From Haemonchus contortus (taxonomy: Eukaryota > Nematoda > Chromadorea > Rhabditida > Trichostrongylidae), in NCBI GenBank assembly GCA_000469685.2, contig LS997564.1:37204472-37268471 (forward strand): a DNA stretch of 64,000 nucleotides, read 5' to 3'. A program made the translations under genes and the position numbers. Under the pieces are notes generated by a model. That model ran no database searches. It saw nothing but the letters and a program-made list of their open reading frames with translations, and was not told where the DNA came from. Shown piece after piece: positions 45,201 through 57,685 of the stretch; within the stretch, counting starts at the first letter, position 1; every line of letters begins with the position of its first letter.

Positions 45201-48200
45201 GACGAATCGCTCCGAGGATTCTTCTGAAAAAACCTCAGGCGTACTATAACTCCACAGACTTGCAGTACACTTCATGCAAACCGATTTTTGTACTGTATGA
45301 GCGAAAATGACTTACCGTTTGGGCTCATCTTCCACCTCCACTGTAGACTTCCCAGATTCACCAGCAGCTATCGTAACCTTATTCTTCGCTACAGATGCTG
45401 CCACAAGGATAGGAGACGCTTCAATCATCAACGTCTAAAAGAATTCATCATGATTCCCACAAAACTTGCACAGCATGCTGGCCGCTACCGTACCTCATTG
45501 TTAGCCAAGTACCACTTCTTCGCCTTGTCCGACAACTTCACACAGGCACCGTATACCATGTCGCCTTTTTTGATTTCTACCAACCAACCATGTATACGCA
45601 GTTGTGCACCTAGAGTAAACATATTTGTTGTATAAATAAAAGCAGACATTTTTGAGGATCCCTCTGGTAATGCGCCACGCATCTGAATGATTCCTAGACC
45701 AACAGAATACGTTTCTATGTATTCAAAGTTATGAATTCCAGACAGCGTGCCTTCTGATGGGTAGGTTTTCAGCTTACCAGAACAATTACCCGCCAAGCTG
45801 CCAACCTCAAAAGAAGACTCAACTGGCCTCTGAAGCCAAGCGTAAGTCAGTTCCAAGCAGTATAAACCGACCTAGAGCCTTCCACCATTTGTCGCTTCTT
45901 CCTTTGCCAATTCCAAAAATCTTTTGATTGGATCCACGGCCTCGACTTTTCTCCTTATCCTGTCAAAACATTTTCATCAATGCTGCTTTTAATATTAGTC
46001 CACATTCGCTCAGATACGACACTCACCAGCCCTCGCACAAAATCCACCGGCTTGCCTAAACCACTGTTGCCTCCATAGACTTCATGAATCGCATGGAACA
46101 ACCAACGTGCCTCTTTCCCGACATCAATACATTTCGAAGACGAGCTCTGAATTTAGAAAGGTTTTATTTACCTTTTTTGGATTAATACTATGATTGTATT
46201 GCCTTCTCAGCCCCCTCTTCACCTGCTGGTTGTTCATCTGCCAGTCGCAGTTATCACAACAGTCGGTTTGTGGGTTCAGCGGAGCCGGTGTGGATGAGTC
46301 GAAGTGGCTCAGAAGCAAGCTAAAAGACGAATATCCATTGAGCAAGAAGGAAGATCAGTATCAACCAAGATAACTCAACCTTATGGATGATAACAAAGAA
46401 CAGTACCCTTGGCAACGGGATTTTCGAATAGAGTTTTTAAATTAATATGACGGTCAGGCCATAAAAGGCTGTTTAAACATGTCTACGACATCCCTCAAAG
46501 CCACCCAACTTTTTTCGAGCCCACCCACTTCAATCTAGCCCAGACATGAACAAAGGGGCAAAAAATAGAGGCATCAAACCAGGTCTCAACTTACTAGCGC
46601 CTGCACCGCATCGAATTCAAAAACTCCTCCATCGCTCGGATCATCTCGTAGGCATGCGAAAGGTATGGTTCTTTCATAGAATTGTTAATACGCGCCCTGA
46701 AACCACATTTTCCACTTATCAGAGGGATTCAATCAAATCTTAGCTGTGAAGCAGACCTGTTCATAACTATATCCTTTTGCGTCCAAAAAACATAGCAGTG
46801 TGCTGGATCACCGTCACGTCCAGCACGACCGATTTCTTGGTAATAACTTTCGATATCCTTTGGACCTAAACAATCACCTCCTCTCATTACTTCATTTCTA
46901 TGAACTACCAACTAAGGAGCTTTCGCTTAAAGCGTGATAAAGAACGCATGCTCCTCTTACCAGCCCCTCAACCAACTAACCAGGAGGTGAGGTAACTTAA
47001 AACAAACTAAAATCGAGACTGGAATAAAATTATGTTCCTCCTAATGCTGAAGCCATAGTTGGAGGGGAATCATCCATCATTCAGCCAGTTCAGCTGGTCC
47101 ACTGAGTAATCATAAAGTCGTGCCACATTCAAAAGCCAATTTCCTCACACCCAAGTTAATTTTGAAGCGTCAATGAGCCCAAATTTTCACAATCAAGCAA
47201 ACTCAGAAAAAACTCACTCCCACAATGGATCACTTTGCGCACATCTGACTTATCTATTCCCATACCGAACGCTACCGTAGCAACTATAGTGGTGTACTGA
47301 AAAATGAGCAGTATGAAAATATCTAAAATCAACCTTGAAATTCATTTAATAACATCCAAATAGGAAGACCAACTTTATCTTGGATGAAACCGTGATGTGC
47401 ATCGTTTCTTGCTCTATCGCTCAAACCAGCATGGTACATAGCACATTTTACACCTCGACCTGCAATAAGAACGGAATGTACGTGAGAAATGAAATTTATA
47501 AATTTGCTCGGGTTCAAAGAATGATATAAAGCAGATAAGAAATGCATGGAATTCTTGATATTATTTAAAAAAAATTAATTGGCTATCTGTTGATGCATCT
47601 TCAACACCGCAACAGCTGAAATTTCCTCTCTAATAATAGCATCTTCAAGCCGTACAACTGTCAAAGAAAGATATAAGTGGAAGGTTTTTGCTGGGAATTC
47701 GATCTGACCTCTAAGATACTCATGAACTGTCTCCACCATGGCTCGAGTCTGGCAGTAAATTATAGTAGCACCGCCAAAATGTCGTCCCTAAAATGTAAAG
47801 CACCTTCTCTGCGAACAAGCGACTCAACGGAGAACAGACGAAAAATTTTGAGTGAATCATTACAGAGAATAAGGATTCTCACCAGCACATTATCTTCGGC
47901 AATTAAAAGTTTAGTGAGATCTTCTTTCATGGAAGTCATCTGACTAACCGATAGGTACAGATTTCTCCTGGAAAAGTTTTATAGAAAAGATGGTGAAAAT
48001 GGAGCCCCATTAGTCTGGCTCGCTTAACAACGACCTGGAACAGAACACGAGGCCTCTAAGGATCACCTGTCAAATCCAGTACAAACGACAATCGGGTTGA
48101 TCAACTCCAGACTATCAATTATATCTTTTCTAACTACTTTAGTGGCAGTAGCTGTCAGAGCCATCACAGGGCAATCCCTAAAAAATAAATGTTGGTAAGC

Positions 48201-51200
48201 AATAAAACATATCTACAAAAATCTTTCTAAAAATTATATTGTTTTTTTCCAAAAATGGAGGACCTTTATAGCTATATATCCAGCAGACCTTTCGACTCAT
48301 CAGCTTTGCTTCGCTTAATGCGATTTGAAAGGTTCAGTCCGACTGTTTCCAAAAAGGGACTCGCCCTACGAAGACCCGGGAATTATGACATTCTATCGAA
48401 CAATCAATTGTTCATTGGATATTCCTAGAGACTAATCAGAAAGGAATGCCTGCGCATTCGATGGTGAGCTCGTCGCAAATCAAAACAAAAGTAACTACAA
48501 AAATAAAAAAAAATACAAAAAATACACACAAAAACATACAATACAAAAAATACAAAAAATAAAAAAAATATTTATTCACAACTCTGGAATGATAAAAAAA
48601 TATTTATTCACAACTCTGGAATGATTATATGTACAATAAGGATCACTTACCTCAAAATATTCCTGATCTTCGCAAGATGGCGATACGAAGCACGGAAGTC
48701 GTGACCCCATTGTGAGACACAATGAGCTTCGTCAATTGCAATCAATCGGACTTCTAACAAACAGAATGTTATGGAAAGAGCGTTTTTCGAGGATAATGGA
48801 AGTTTAAGCAATGCGGAAACTAATTATGTTATAACTCACTCGATTTTATTCTATGCAAGAGGCTCGTCGCATTTTCAACATACTCCGGGGTGAGGTAAAG
48901 GAACCTAAGAAAAATATATCAAGATGGCTCACGATTCGCGATTCATCAATCGAAAATCCATCAATAACTTTCACCGTAACCTTCATGCAGTTGTTAAACA
49001 GCTAACTGCTGATAAGGAAAACTCACTTCAGTGACCCGCTCTCGATATTGTCCATAATATCGTCTCTTTGATTCAGTGAAGTAGTACCACATAAAACAGA
49101 CGCCGAGACCCCATTCAGCCTAAATAAGTCTTCAGTCATTCGGCTCCTGCCCAAGGAATAAATAGAAAACCATAAGCAAGCAATGGTATGGTTAACACGA
49201 CTGATTGTTAGTATGTAGGACAACCCATTTATCCCGAAAAGGTGGTCGAGGGAGAAGGCAAACGGCCTTGCTACGACATATGGGGTTGAGCGTGTTGGCA
49301 ATTTTCATAGACTTTTCATAGAATATCAACCTCTGGACCCTGCATATACTGCTTACATCCGAATTGATGAATATATCGAAAGCAACTGAAAAGCCGCGGA
49401 TGCTATGGTCATGGTAAATATGACACGCGAACGCGACTGCAGTCTCCTCTTCTTTTACCAGGGTAGAAAATTGAAATCAGGTCCAATTAAAAAACGCCTG
49501 GAAATCAGCCAGGAATAACAGATCTCAGATATTACCACTTCCTACAGTTATTGCAAAGATCACTGAATTTCCAATAAGTTTTCTATGACAACCAAAAAAA
49601 CTCACGTAAGACTCATCACTTGATCGTTCATCAAAGAGATAAGTGGTGATACTACCAGGGTCAGGAACGAAGACATCAGTCCCGGCAGTTGATAACATAC
49701 ACTTTTGCCGTATCCTAAAAATTTTGTCATCATTACCACACAAGGGGAAACTTTCTGAGCAGAAAAACTCGGCAAACAAGAGTAATAAACGAACCAGTAG
49801 ACATCAACACTAGCTGATCCTTTCCTTCCAAAGCGTTTCGCACAATGTCCCACTGCTTAGGGCGGAACGACGAATGACCGAAATAATGCTGAAATGAGAA
49901 GTAGACCTTTACTGACGTATCCCCTTACATTCGCTAACACCAACTCTCCACTGCTTCCGCTTTCCCTTCGTGGATTGTCTCTCTCACTGTCATTCATCCT
50001 CTAAGGGGTCTCCTACTTCTAATAATTACCTCTCCAGGATGACCTAGAAGCAATTCCACTGCTATCGTGAAAATGACTGATTTTAACTTCAAAATCAAAT
50101 GGTAGTTTCCTAGAGGAAGCATCATTTCTTCGATAAACTAAATTGAGGCATGAATGAGTTACGACAAATTACCTTTAATGTCTGCAGAGCCTTCTGAGAA
50201 GGGGAAGCACTCAAAAAAGTACTGTCGCGAGATGATTGAGATCGGTTCACTATGGATGTTGGTTTAGAGATCTCGTCTGAATGTACATATTCATGGAAAT
50301 CACATCGTTATGAAATCTCATGGGAAAAGTCAGAATGAAGAACACCCTTACATTGGATAGGAGGTGGAGTTGGGGGCAGATTTTGTTCATCTTCGTCATA
50401 TTCGTCGCTGTCTTGCGGAGGCTTCCGTTTACGAGTTGTTGCTGAACAATGGAGAGGTTTATGAAGGAAGAAAATTCGTCATGGCATTAGGGCATTGAAA
50501 GCTCCCTAAACGCTCACTCTCGTGAAAGAAAAACAAACCAGGAGGTGGAGTTGGTGGAGGATCGCTGAACTCATCATCATCATGTGGAGGACGACTACGT
50601 CCAGGCAAAGCTAAACATTAACTTTGAAGTAGCTTTCAGGAAATCCATGACCTGTTCCTAGCAAACACAGACAAATCGTGTGAACTAGCGATGAGCTCAA
50701 AAACACTGATAGCTCAGATTTCTCAACATTTTACATTGTTGTGAAAAAATAAAACCCGGTTAGTTGTCCGAAACCGGTGCCCGTTTTACGAAGCGAACAC
50801 TTTTTTGAGAACAATTAAATGCGAAAACCAGTACATAGCATTGCCTCTCAGAATCCCACTGGGATCACACTCAATAAGACCCCTTGAATAAAATTTAGCG
50901 GAAGTCAGCAATCAGAAATAACAATGATCTTCCCGAAACGTACACAAAAAAGCAACAGAATCGAAGAATGTGGTCGAAATTTTGAGTGTCCTAAGACCTA
51001 ACCATCCTCTACCAACCTGCCCGACCTATGAATTTCCGTATACAAACTTCAAGGGCTTGGTGGCACACTAAAGGTTAACTATAAAGTTCAAGTTCTTATA
51101 TTCAACGCACCTTGAACGCCTTCAGCTGGAGGAGGCGTTGGCGGCAGAGAGTCATCGCAGCTGCCTGAGCTGTTAAGAACATCTATCACACTGGGATTCT

Positions 51201-51246
51201 TAATAACAATCTCGTCATCGAAAGAATCATAGTCGCCTTCAGACAT
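42238..51246 (-). CDS. wrn-1: WRN-type RecQ DNA helicase
   Basis: Structure-specific 3'-5' DNA helicase for replication and repair in the nucleus. The 28-exon model is in frame throughout (2922 nt, 973 residues): 51246-51111, 50610-50539, 50441-50352, 50276-50173, 49888-49795, 49714-49606, 49119-49027, 48904-48840, 48753-48651, 48177-48067, 47967-47883, 47787-47709, 47459-47374, 47296-47218, 46865-46757, 46696-46595, 46319-46223, 46146-46027, 45959-45872, 45609-45494, 45434-45316, 45223-45124, 45054-44930, 44318-44186, 44088-43999, 43919-43760, 43267-43139, 42365-42238. Motifs in order: STGYGKS (Walker A), [63 protein letters not shown]; then CCDNC (zinc/RQC), DKWWKAL and an HRDC domain ([13 protein letters not shown]). 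It ends [11 protein letters not shown]-like. There is no exonuclease domain, as in C. elegans WRN-1. The ATG follows CTTCTTTTCAG by 11 nt. Confidence 0.93.
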
Positions 51247-52178
51247 TTCCCGACAGCCCTGAAAAGAAGTTTGTACCCTGCCTATCTCTAACATTGCTAC
51301 GGAGGAACGAAAATCTTTTAAAACAAAAAGAAAAGATTTTTGATTACGATAAGCCGCTTGGACCTATGGTAGAAAGCTGAATTGCGTCCGAAAGAACCGC
51401 CCAACCCCTCCTCCCCTTCCCCTCCCCCTCACTCTCCCCTCTCGAAACCGATTCCTTAGTTTTTACCTTGCACTTGCACTGCTCCAATAAAGCGGCTCGC
51501 TGTTACCATCCAATATCCCATTTGTATAAAAGGGAAGTCTCAAGAGGAAGGTCGATCCGCTCATCAAGAAGAACGCTTCCTTTGTGAGTCACAGCTTTGT
51601 AGAGATAGTGCTCGATCCCTATGGGCGCCTACAGGGTGGAAATGCGGTCCTGTTGCCTGTACTACCGCTAGGAGGCCTTTCTAGACGACGTCTACAAACG
51701 TACAAACTAACTATGTGTCTCACTGTCTTCCAGAGAACCCAATTCATTACCGACTGACACCCTAACGAAAACTTAGAATGCTTTTTCGAAGCACAACTTC
51801 TTCGAGCAAAATATTCTTATAAGAAGCACAAGACTCAACCTGCCCACACCTAAAGTTCCCAGACCCTTGGAGTCAGAGACCAAACACTTGAGATTCGACT
51901 TCCAGTGATGGTAACTAGGGGAAACTTTGACAAACCTTCAGAAATAATAATGGCGAAAAAGCCTTTCACGACAAGGGGACACATATGAAAGTTGTAGGCA
52001 ATATAGAGGTAACATATTTATTGTATTGAGCAGGTGAAACAATCGCGATAGGAGGCACGCATCCATCAATCATCAAAAGCAACTATTTAACAACTAACAG
52101 TAAATCCTACACAAATTCGTAAAAACCTAACAGGTGAACGATAACGATAAACGTATTGCATACGAATTGAATGATAGT
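51247..52178. other. Intergenic between WRN and mL44 genes
   Basis: About 0.93 kb lies between the mL44 stop and the WRN start on the same strand, which is long for an operon spacer. A pyrimidine-rich tract (51405-51440) is present. No other gene was seen. Confidence 0.5.
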
Positions 52179-55100
52179 CTAACACACTGTGTACACTTTC
52201 GGCTTTACAAGGTATCTGAATGACCTCTTCGCTAAAGATCCCCGTGAGAATTTGTGCCTGAAAGAAAAACATGGAGTGATAAACAACCAACAAATTTTAA
52301 CAAATAATATCTCAAAATCAAAACGCAACCACATAGGAGTAGACAACTTACCGCAATCGTTTGGTATAACTTAATCCCACAACTGATTGTACCTTATCGC
52401 GATATCGCATAGCCACCTCGACTATATTCAACGGTTCAGTATCGACTATAGGTACCACAGACGTATCCGTGCTTAAAAAAGTAGAGATATCAAGATTTAG
52501 GCAGGTACAAGTAAATGGAACATAAAAAGTCAGCCTTGTGAAGAAGGCAAAAGGCTTTGCAAACGAACCTTGGCTTGCAGCGATCCTTCAAATAATAGCT
52601 CTCCTTTGAGAATTCTCCAAGAGGTGTTTCTGCGGCTTTACGACCAAAAAAGAACACCCTAGAATTTTGGATTGCTTTGAGCATGAAATCATGCATGGAT
52701 TAAGCTCAAAGCTATTGAGAGCCTTATGCAAGCCAAGTGACAGATTCACTAACCTATCGGCTGTGATACCCCAAAGCCGTAGAAGTCCTTCTCGAGCCGC
52801 CATTTCCGTAGCAATTCTCAAGGTCTCACCAGCACCTAGAAGTGTTCGCATGAAACAGACAATCGACAAGGAATGGGAAACAATGAGAACAACATACTTT
52901 GCCCAACTAGCTCTGACTTATCTTTGTAGATACCAACAACATACACTGGTTCAGCACTCACAGAGCCAGAAGAACGTAGTATACGTGGTTCGACCTAAAT
53001 TCACGACAGATCAGACCAATTACCGTAGAAAAACTCTTCACTTGAAAAGGTTAGCTCCTAATTTACCGCAAATGAGTGTTGATTGTTACGAGAGAAAAAT
53101 TTCCAGCGAGTACAAAAACGGGTGGCTAACTGTACCTCCGAAGCTCCTTCCTGAGTGAGTAAATCAGTCAATACAGCAAGAGGATCACGCAGGTTGTAGA
53201 CATCAGCAAAATCTATATCGATTATTTGCGGTATAACCATATCAATGATGAGATTCTTTGCTCGTTCCTCTCCAATAGCAGCTAACAGTGCCCGAAAGGC
53301 ATCCGCGATTGAAGCGGCTGCAGGTGGATGCTCAGCAGTTCGTAGCAATACATCGACTCCTAAAGTTCTGCACTGTTCACATAACTCGAATTTGTCTGAA
53401 GTTGTAGGCTGTCTGTCTATTCCTTTTTCACTAATTAAACTAGGCATTACTAGTACTAAGGGTTGATAGCACCAATCAATATTGATCTCGTTACACCTTC
53501 ACAGAATAACGACATAATTTGAGAAAAGGAAGCAAATGAAGGGCAAAACAAAAAAAAAAGAATTATGCTGGATGTAAAGTTCTCGGCATGAGCACATGGC
53601 AACAAAAACTTTTTCTAAAAGCATAGCTTAAAAGAACTATATTAAAATCTAAACGAACCCAGGTGTTTAGCAATGTTTGCCAACTGTTCATCCGAGCTCA
53701 ATTCGTTGACAACAGCTTGGATGAAGTCCTCAGGAGCAAGTGGTAGTTGACAACGCAAGTAGGATGATAGAACTTGAGAAATAACTTTGTGACCTAAAGG
53801 ATTGTCTTGTGCATGACGGCAAGATGGGATCAAAGGAAAAAACATTACTAAAAATTAATAAAAAGTAGAGGAAAAACCTTTTTCTGCGAGTTCCGTGTTG
53901 CTACCTTCACCCACTTCTGTTGACTGACTCGGAGCGGCACGAGCCGCATCTTCTTCGATGTCAGCACGTGTATAGAAAGAACTCGTTGTCAAAGCCTACA
54001 GAAAAAGACCTTGTTTCAAAGCCTTCGACAGAATATATCAACAAATCGGACTTAGTAACTTTGACACCCCGTTTGAAATCCACGAGTGCAAAAAATGGCT
54101 CAACAGACACATCAATCCCACCTTTACAAGTTCTTCAGGTTGAACATCAGGTGCACCGATACGATGACCGAAAGCATATACCTCCGAAGCATAATTCCTG
54201 AAATGGCACCATTTTCTCTCAGACCTCATATTTGACTATCAAAAACCGAACTCTATTCCATGTTGTGCCCTTAGTGAAGAAAAAGTTGAAAGCTAACATC
54301 CAACAAAACCAAGGTTTATTCAGGTACCTATCAACTTTAAAACATCACAGAACAACGGATAAAAAGGAATCCGAAACGCACCTTTGCGAGTAGAAAATAT
54401 GCAATATAATGAGCAAAGTAGGTGGAGCAATAAAAGGCACCGGATAACACAGATTTGTTCCTGATGTGAAATTTCAGATCCATAACAAGTTTGGAGGTCA
54501 GTAAATAGGAGGTATACAACATGAGATTAGTTAGTCTAGGATAAAAGTTCTAGAACTATCGGGTCTTACACACTATTGACTAGAACAACGTACTACAAAA
54601 TATCTACATCCTAAAAACGCCGAATCTCGTTTCGGGGATAGGTTTTTGCAGTGTAGCCTGCAAAGTTAAACCTAGCACTTTACGTGTCTCACGAGGGTCG
54701 ATAACGCCATCATCCCAAAGCCGTGCTGATGCGAAGTATGGATGACCCTCTTTCTCGAATTTTTCTTCAACTGGCTTTCTGAGCGCCTCGTCTTCTTCCT
54801 AAATGAGCAGATATTTGAATGATAAGGGTGGCAATTGAACCGAGGTTACCTTAGTCCATTGTGATCCTTCCCGTTGACGTTTATCACGTTGAACAGTTGC
54901 AAGGACATTAGCGGCCTGTTCACCACCCATTACAGAAATACGGGCGTTGGGCCACATAAAGAGGAATCGAGGACCATATGCTCGGCCACACATTCCGTAG
55001 TTTCCTGCTCCGTATGACCCACCAATCAGAACAGTCAACTTAGGGACAGATGCACACGCCACGGCGGTTACTAGTTTAGCACCATGCTTGGCGATTCCTC

Positions 55101-57656
55101 CTGCTTCAGCTTCACGACCCACCTGAACAGAGACAACTTGGAGGTACTGTAGTAAGTGGAAAATCCTTCATTAACAGATAAATTGACAGTTCTTAACCAC
55201 ATGGTAACCTCACCATGAATCCAGTTATATTCTGGAGGAACACCAGCGGAATTTTTCGTTGACAGCACAGTTCAATGAAGTGAGCCCCTTTCATGGCAGA
55301 TTCCGAGAATAGCACACCGTTATTCGCGAGAATTCCAACAGGTTGACCGAAAATCTTCGCAAACCCTGAATAATAAGAAACAGAAAGTTGAATTTAAATC
55401 ATTCCGAGAAGATAACTCAGAGGAGGCAACCTACCGGTCACAAGCGTTTCTCCGTATTTTTCTTTGAATTCATCGAAACGTGAGCCATCAACAATACGTG
55501 CAATAACCTCCCGCACCTCAAACGTTTTCTTGAGGTTCGCTCCAACAATGCCAAGCAATTCCTCCGCCGGATACAAAGGCTCTTCAACTGTAAATAAATG
55601 AGTAAACTAAACAAATTATAAAAAGCACAAATATCAACCTAGGAAAGATTCATTGAAGAATTCAAGTTGACACGAGGTACTTACAATGATCAGCAAATTC
55701 AGTGGCTCCCACAGGTGGTCCCAATCCAGCAACAGCGTTGCGGGCCAAATGAAGTGCGTGTGCATCATTGTGTGCATAGTAATCTGTCACGCCAGATTCA
55801 CTGCAATGAAGGTCAGCTCCTCCCAGTTCTTCAGCGGAAATCTGAGAATAACTGTCCATCGTAACTTCCAACAAAGGCCTCTTCGACAATACGGTCTGCT
55901 AGCGAATACAGGTGATGTTGCGGAAACTCACATCTTCACCGGTAGCTGCCTTGACAAGAGGAGGTCCTCCAAGGAATACTGTTCCAGTGCCTTTGACTAT
56001 GATTGCCTGATCCGCCATAGCTGGAACATAAGCTCCTCCCGCTGTGCAGCTACCCATAACAACAGCAAGCTGAGGAATGCCTTGACCGCTGAGGGTTGCC
56101 TTTAAATGATCTCATGAACCTACTACATAATAGGGAAAAAAGAAACGTGAAATTCTCGATGTAAATAAAGGAGGAAAACAACAAAGAGCAAGCTTTTACG
56201 CACCTGGTTGTAGAAAATCCTTCCAAAATGATCCCTATCCGCAAAAATGTCAGCTTGACGAGGTAAATTTGCACCGCCAGAGTCCACCAAATAGATGCAG
56301 GGTAGACCATTTTCCCTAAGAATAGTTTCATATCAAGAGTTCATTGAATTTCAATAATAGGCTGTAAGGATTTACCTGGCGATGTCTTGTGCCCGGAGAT
56401 GTTTCTTCACAGTGATAGGATAATAGGTTCCTCCTTTCACGGTGGCATCATTAGCAGTTATCATGCAAACTCGTCCTGAGACAGTTCCTAAGCCGGTGAT
56501 GATCCCACCTGCAGGGACTTCTTCATTACCGTACATCTGAAAGCCGGCAAGCTGGCTCAGCTCCAAGAATGAGGTTCCTGGATCAATCAGAGTGTTGATC
56601 CGTTCACGCGCAAGCATTTTTCCGCGTTTCTTGTGGAGCGCTCGAGCTTTTTCTCCTCCTCCTTCAGTGATCTTCGAAATCTTCTGCCGCAAATCATCAA
56701 CTATTTCCTTCATTTGAGTGTAATTCTGCTTGTATTCTTCGGATGCAGCGTCGATGGTCGATTCGATTTGGGACCACTGTTGAACAGCTCCACCGAAACA
56801 ATGGTGGGAACGCACGCTAAAATCTGCCACAATGCAGGGCAGGCAATCAAAGGAAGAAAGGTAAATACTGTAAGCAAAAAAAAAAGGTTTCAAGTGGGCA
56901 CTTGATCACATGGAATAGAGTTTTCATATGGAAAAGAAGCTATACCAATTAGGATAGGATGAGCGATGAATAAGTGGGTCTGCTCCCAGTAACATCCTAC
57001 GATGATAGAGATCTTTGTAGTAGGCACGTTCCCATCTTGCTCGAATAAATCTGCCTGAAAACACGGATTGAACGTAGAACTGAAAAAAAACTAACAAAAA
57101 AACATTTGAGCAGATTAGTCAGTGACTTTAAAATAACTGCTACTTCGAATTTTTCAGAAAAAGACTTAAGTTTGTGAAGACAGATCCGAAGGTGTGCAAA
57201 GAACCTCATACCAAATTTCGGGTTCCATGATTCGAAGTACTTGTCTATAAGGTTATTCCCAAATAACATCACTGGAAAGCACTTCTTTATTTTACCTAAC
57301 CAAACACTTCGCACACGAGGTTCGATGATGAAGAACAAAAATGGTTTTTCAAGGGGTAATGTTTATCGCTCTGGCTATTTCTCCTTTACACAAAGAGGTT
57401 CATTCAAAAGGGACTCTCATCCTTCACGAAACTTACCCCTAAACACTAATAACTCAAGCTTAGGCCTATATGCAAAGTTCGAAGTCCCAAAAGAATTGAA
57501 GGAAATGAGTTCTAACTCGTACACAAATAAAATACGACTTTGTGATTTTCGATTAGCACACATAATTAAGCCTTAAAAGAACATTGAATCAGAAGACCTA
57601 CATGCTTGTAGGGAAGTCGTTCGTGCAGGGAGCTTTTGGCACACGCTTCCGAGCAT
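52179..57656 (-). CDS. mrpl-44: Mitochondrial large-subunit ribosomal protein mL44 (MRPL44)
   Basis: A structural protein of the mitochondrial 39S/54S subunit with a catalytically dead RNase III-like fold plus a double-stranded RNA-binding domain. Exons: 57656-57602, 57054-56946, 54197-54122, 53995-53878, 53793-53659, 53395-53136, 52994-52898, 52835-52754, 52658-52569, 52471-52352, 52257-52179; in frame, 406 residues. Exon 1 is a mitochondrial presequence ([18 protein letters not shown]). Exon 2 ([19 protein letters not shown] to SSYPNW) joins across 2.7 kb to [14 protein letters not shown]; the joint matches the human PNWDYHAEIQAFGHR region, which fixes the long intron. Later landmarks are [19 protein letters not shown] and [20 protein letters not shown] (RNA-binding domain). 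The long intron 2 contains all other MCCC2 exons. It has a longer C-terminus than the human protein (332 aa). Confidence 0.85.
54604..57656 (-). CDS. mccc-2: Methylcrotonoyl-CoA carboxylase beta subunit
   Basis: Carboxyltransferase subunit of the biotin enzyme that carboxylates 3-methylcrotonyl-CoA in leucine breakdown, in the mitochondrial matrix. Secure exons: 56823-56376, 56315-56204, 56099-55932, 55841-55685, 55587-55435, 55365-55214, 55122-54850, 54798-54604. Conserved landmarks are [97 protein letters not shown] and the C-terminal RFGVFRM. The first secure exon has no usable ATG near its start. Joining the presequence exon 57656-57602 (phase 1) to the acceptor at 56824 (phase 1) gives 570 residues, close to the human 563. 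Other phase-compatible acceptors at 56868 and 56817 would require mL44 exon 2 instead. Identity is certain; use of the shared first exon is inferred. Confidence 0.9.
57602..57656 (-). other. Presequence exon probably shared by mL44 and MCCC2
   Basis: The 55-nt exon encodes [18 protein letters not shown]: basic, hydroxylated and without acidic residues, typical of a mitochondrial targeting peptide. It ends GCAT|GTAGGT in phase 1. Phase-1 acceptors exist both for mL44 exon 2 (57055) and for MCCC2 (56824). Confidence 0.65.
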
Positions 57657-57673
57657 TATGATGGAAGCGTACC

Positions 57674-57685
57674 CTAAAAAACTTA
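57674..57685 (-). promoter_or_regulatory. Probable trans-splice acceptor for the mL44/MCCC2 locus
   Basis: AAGTTTTTTAG on the minus strand ends at 57674, 17 nt upstream of the ATG at 57656. It is the only acceptor-like site just before the shared exon, so a spliced leader is probably added here for transcripts of both genes. Confidence 0.5.

Noticed and set aside
47587..47659. Extra WRN exon encoding a helix-like segment
   Set aside because: The flanking exons (47787-47709 and 47459-47374) join directly in phase and match the continuous motif IV-V spacing of RecQ helicases. Inclusion would insert residues absent from relatives.
52087..52257. Alternative last-exon frame for mL44 running to about 52087
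   Set aside because: The splice phase from the exon ending 52352 selects the other frame, which stops at 52179 with a basic C-terminus.
56946..57054. Met codon at 56995 as the start of MCCC2 or mL44, and the 12-codon frame starting near 57035
   Set aside because: The residues before it ([19 protein letters not shown]) are conserved in mL44, so translation begins upstream; a phase-compatible presequence exon exists at 57656.
57285..57360. Alternative first exon for mL44 ending at a GTAAAA donor at about 57285
   Set aside because: It can be joined in phase but has no ATG before an upstream in-frame stop; the 57656 exon fits better.
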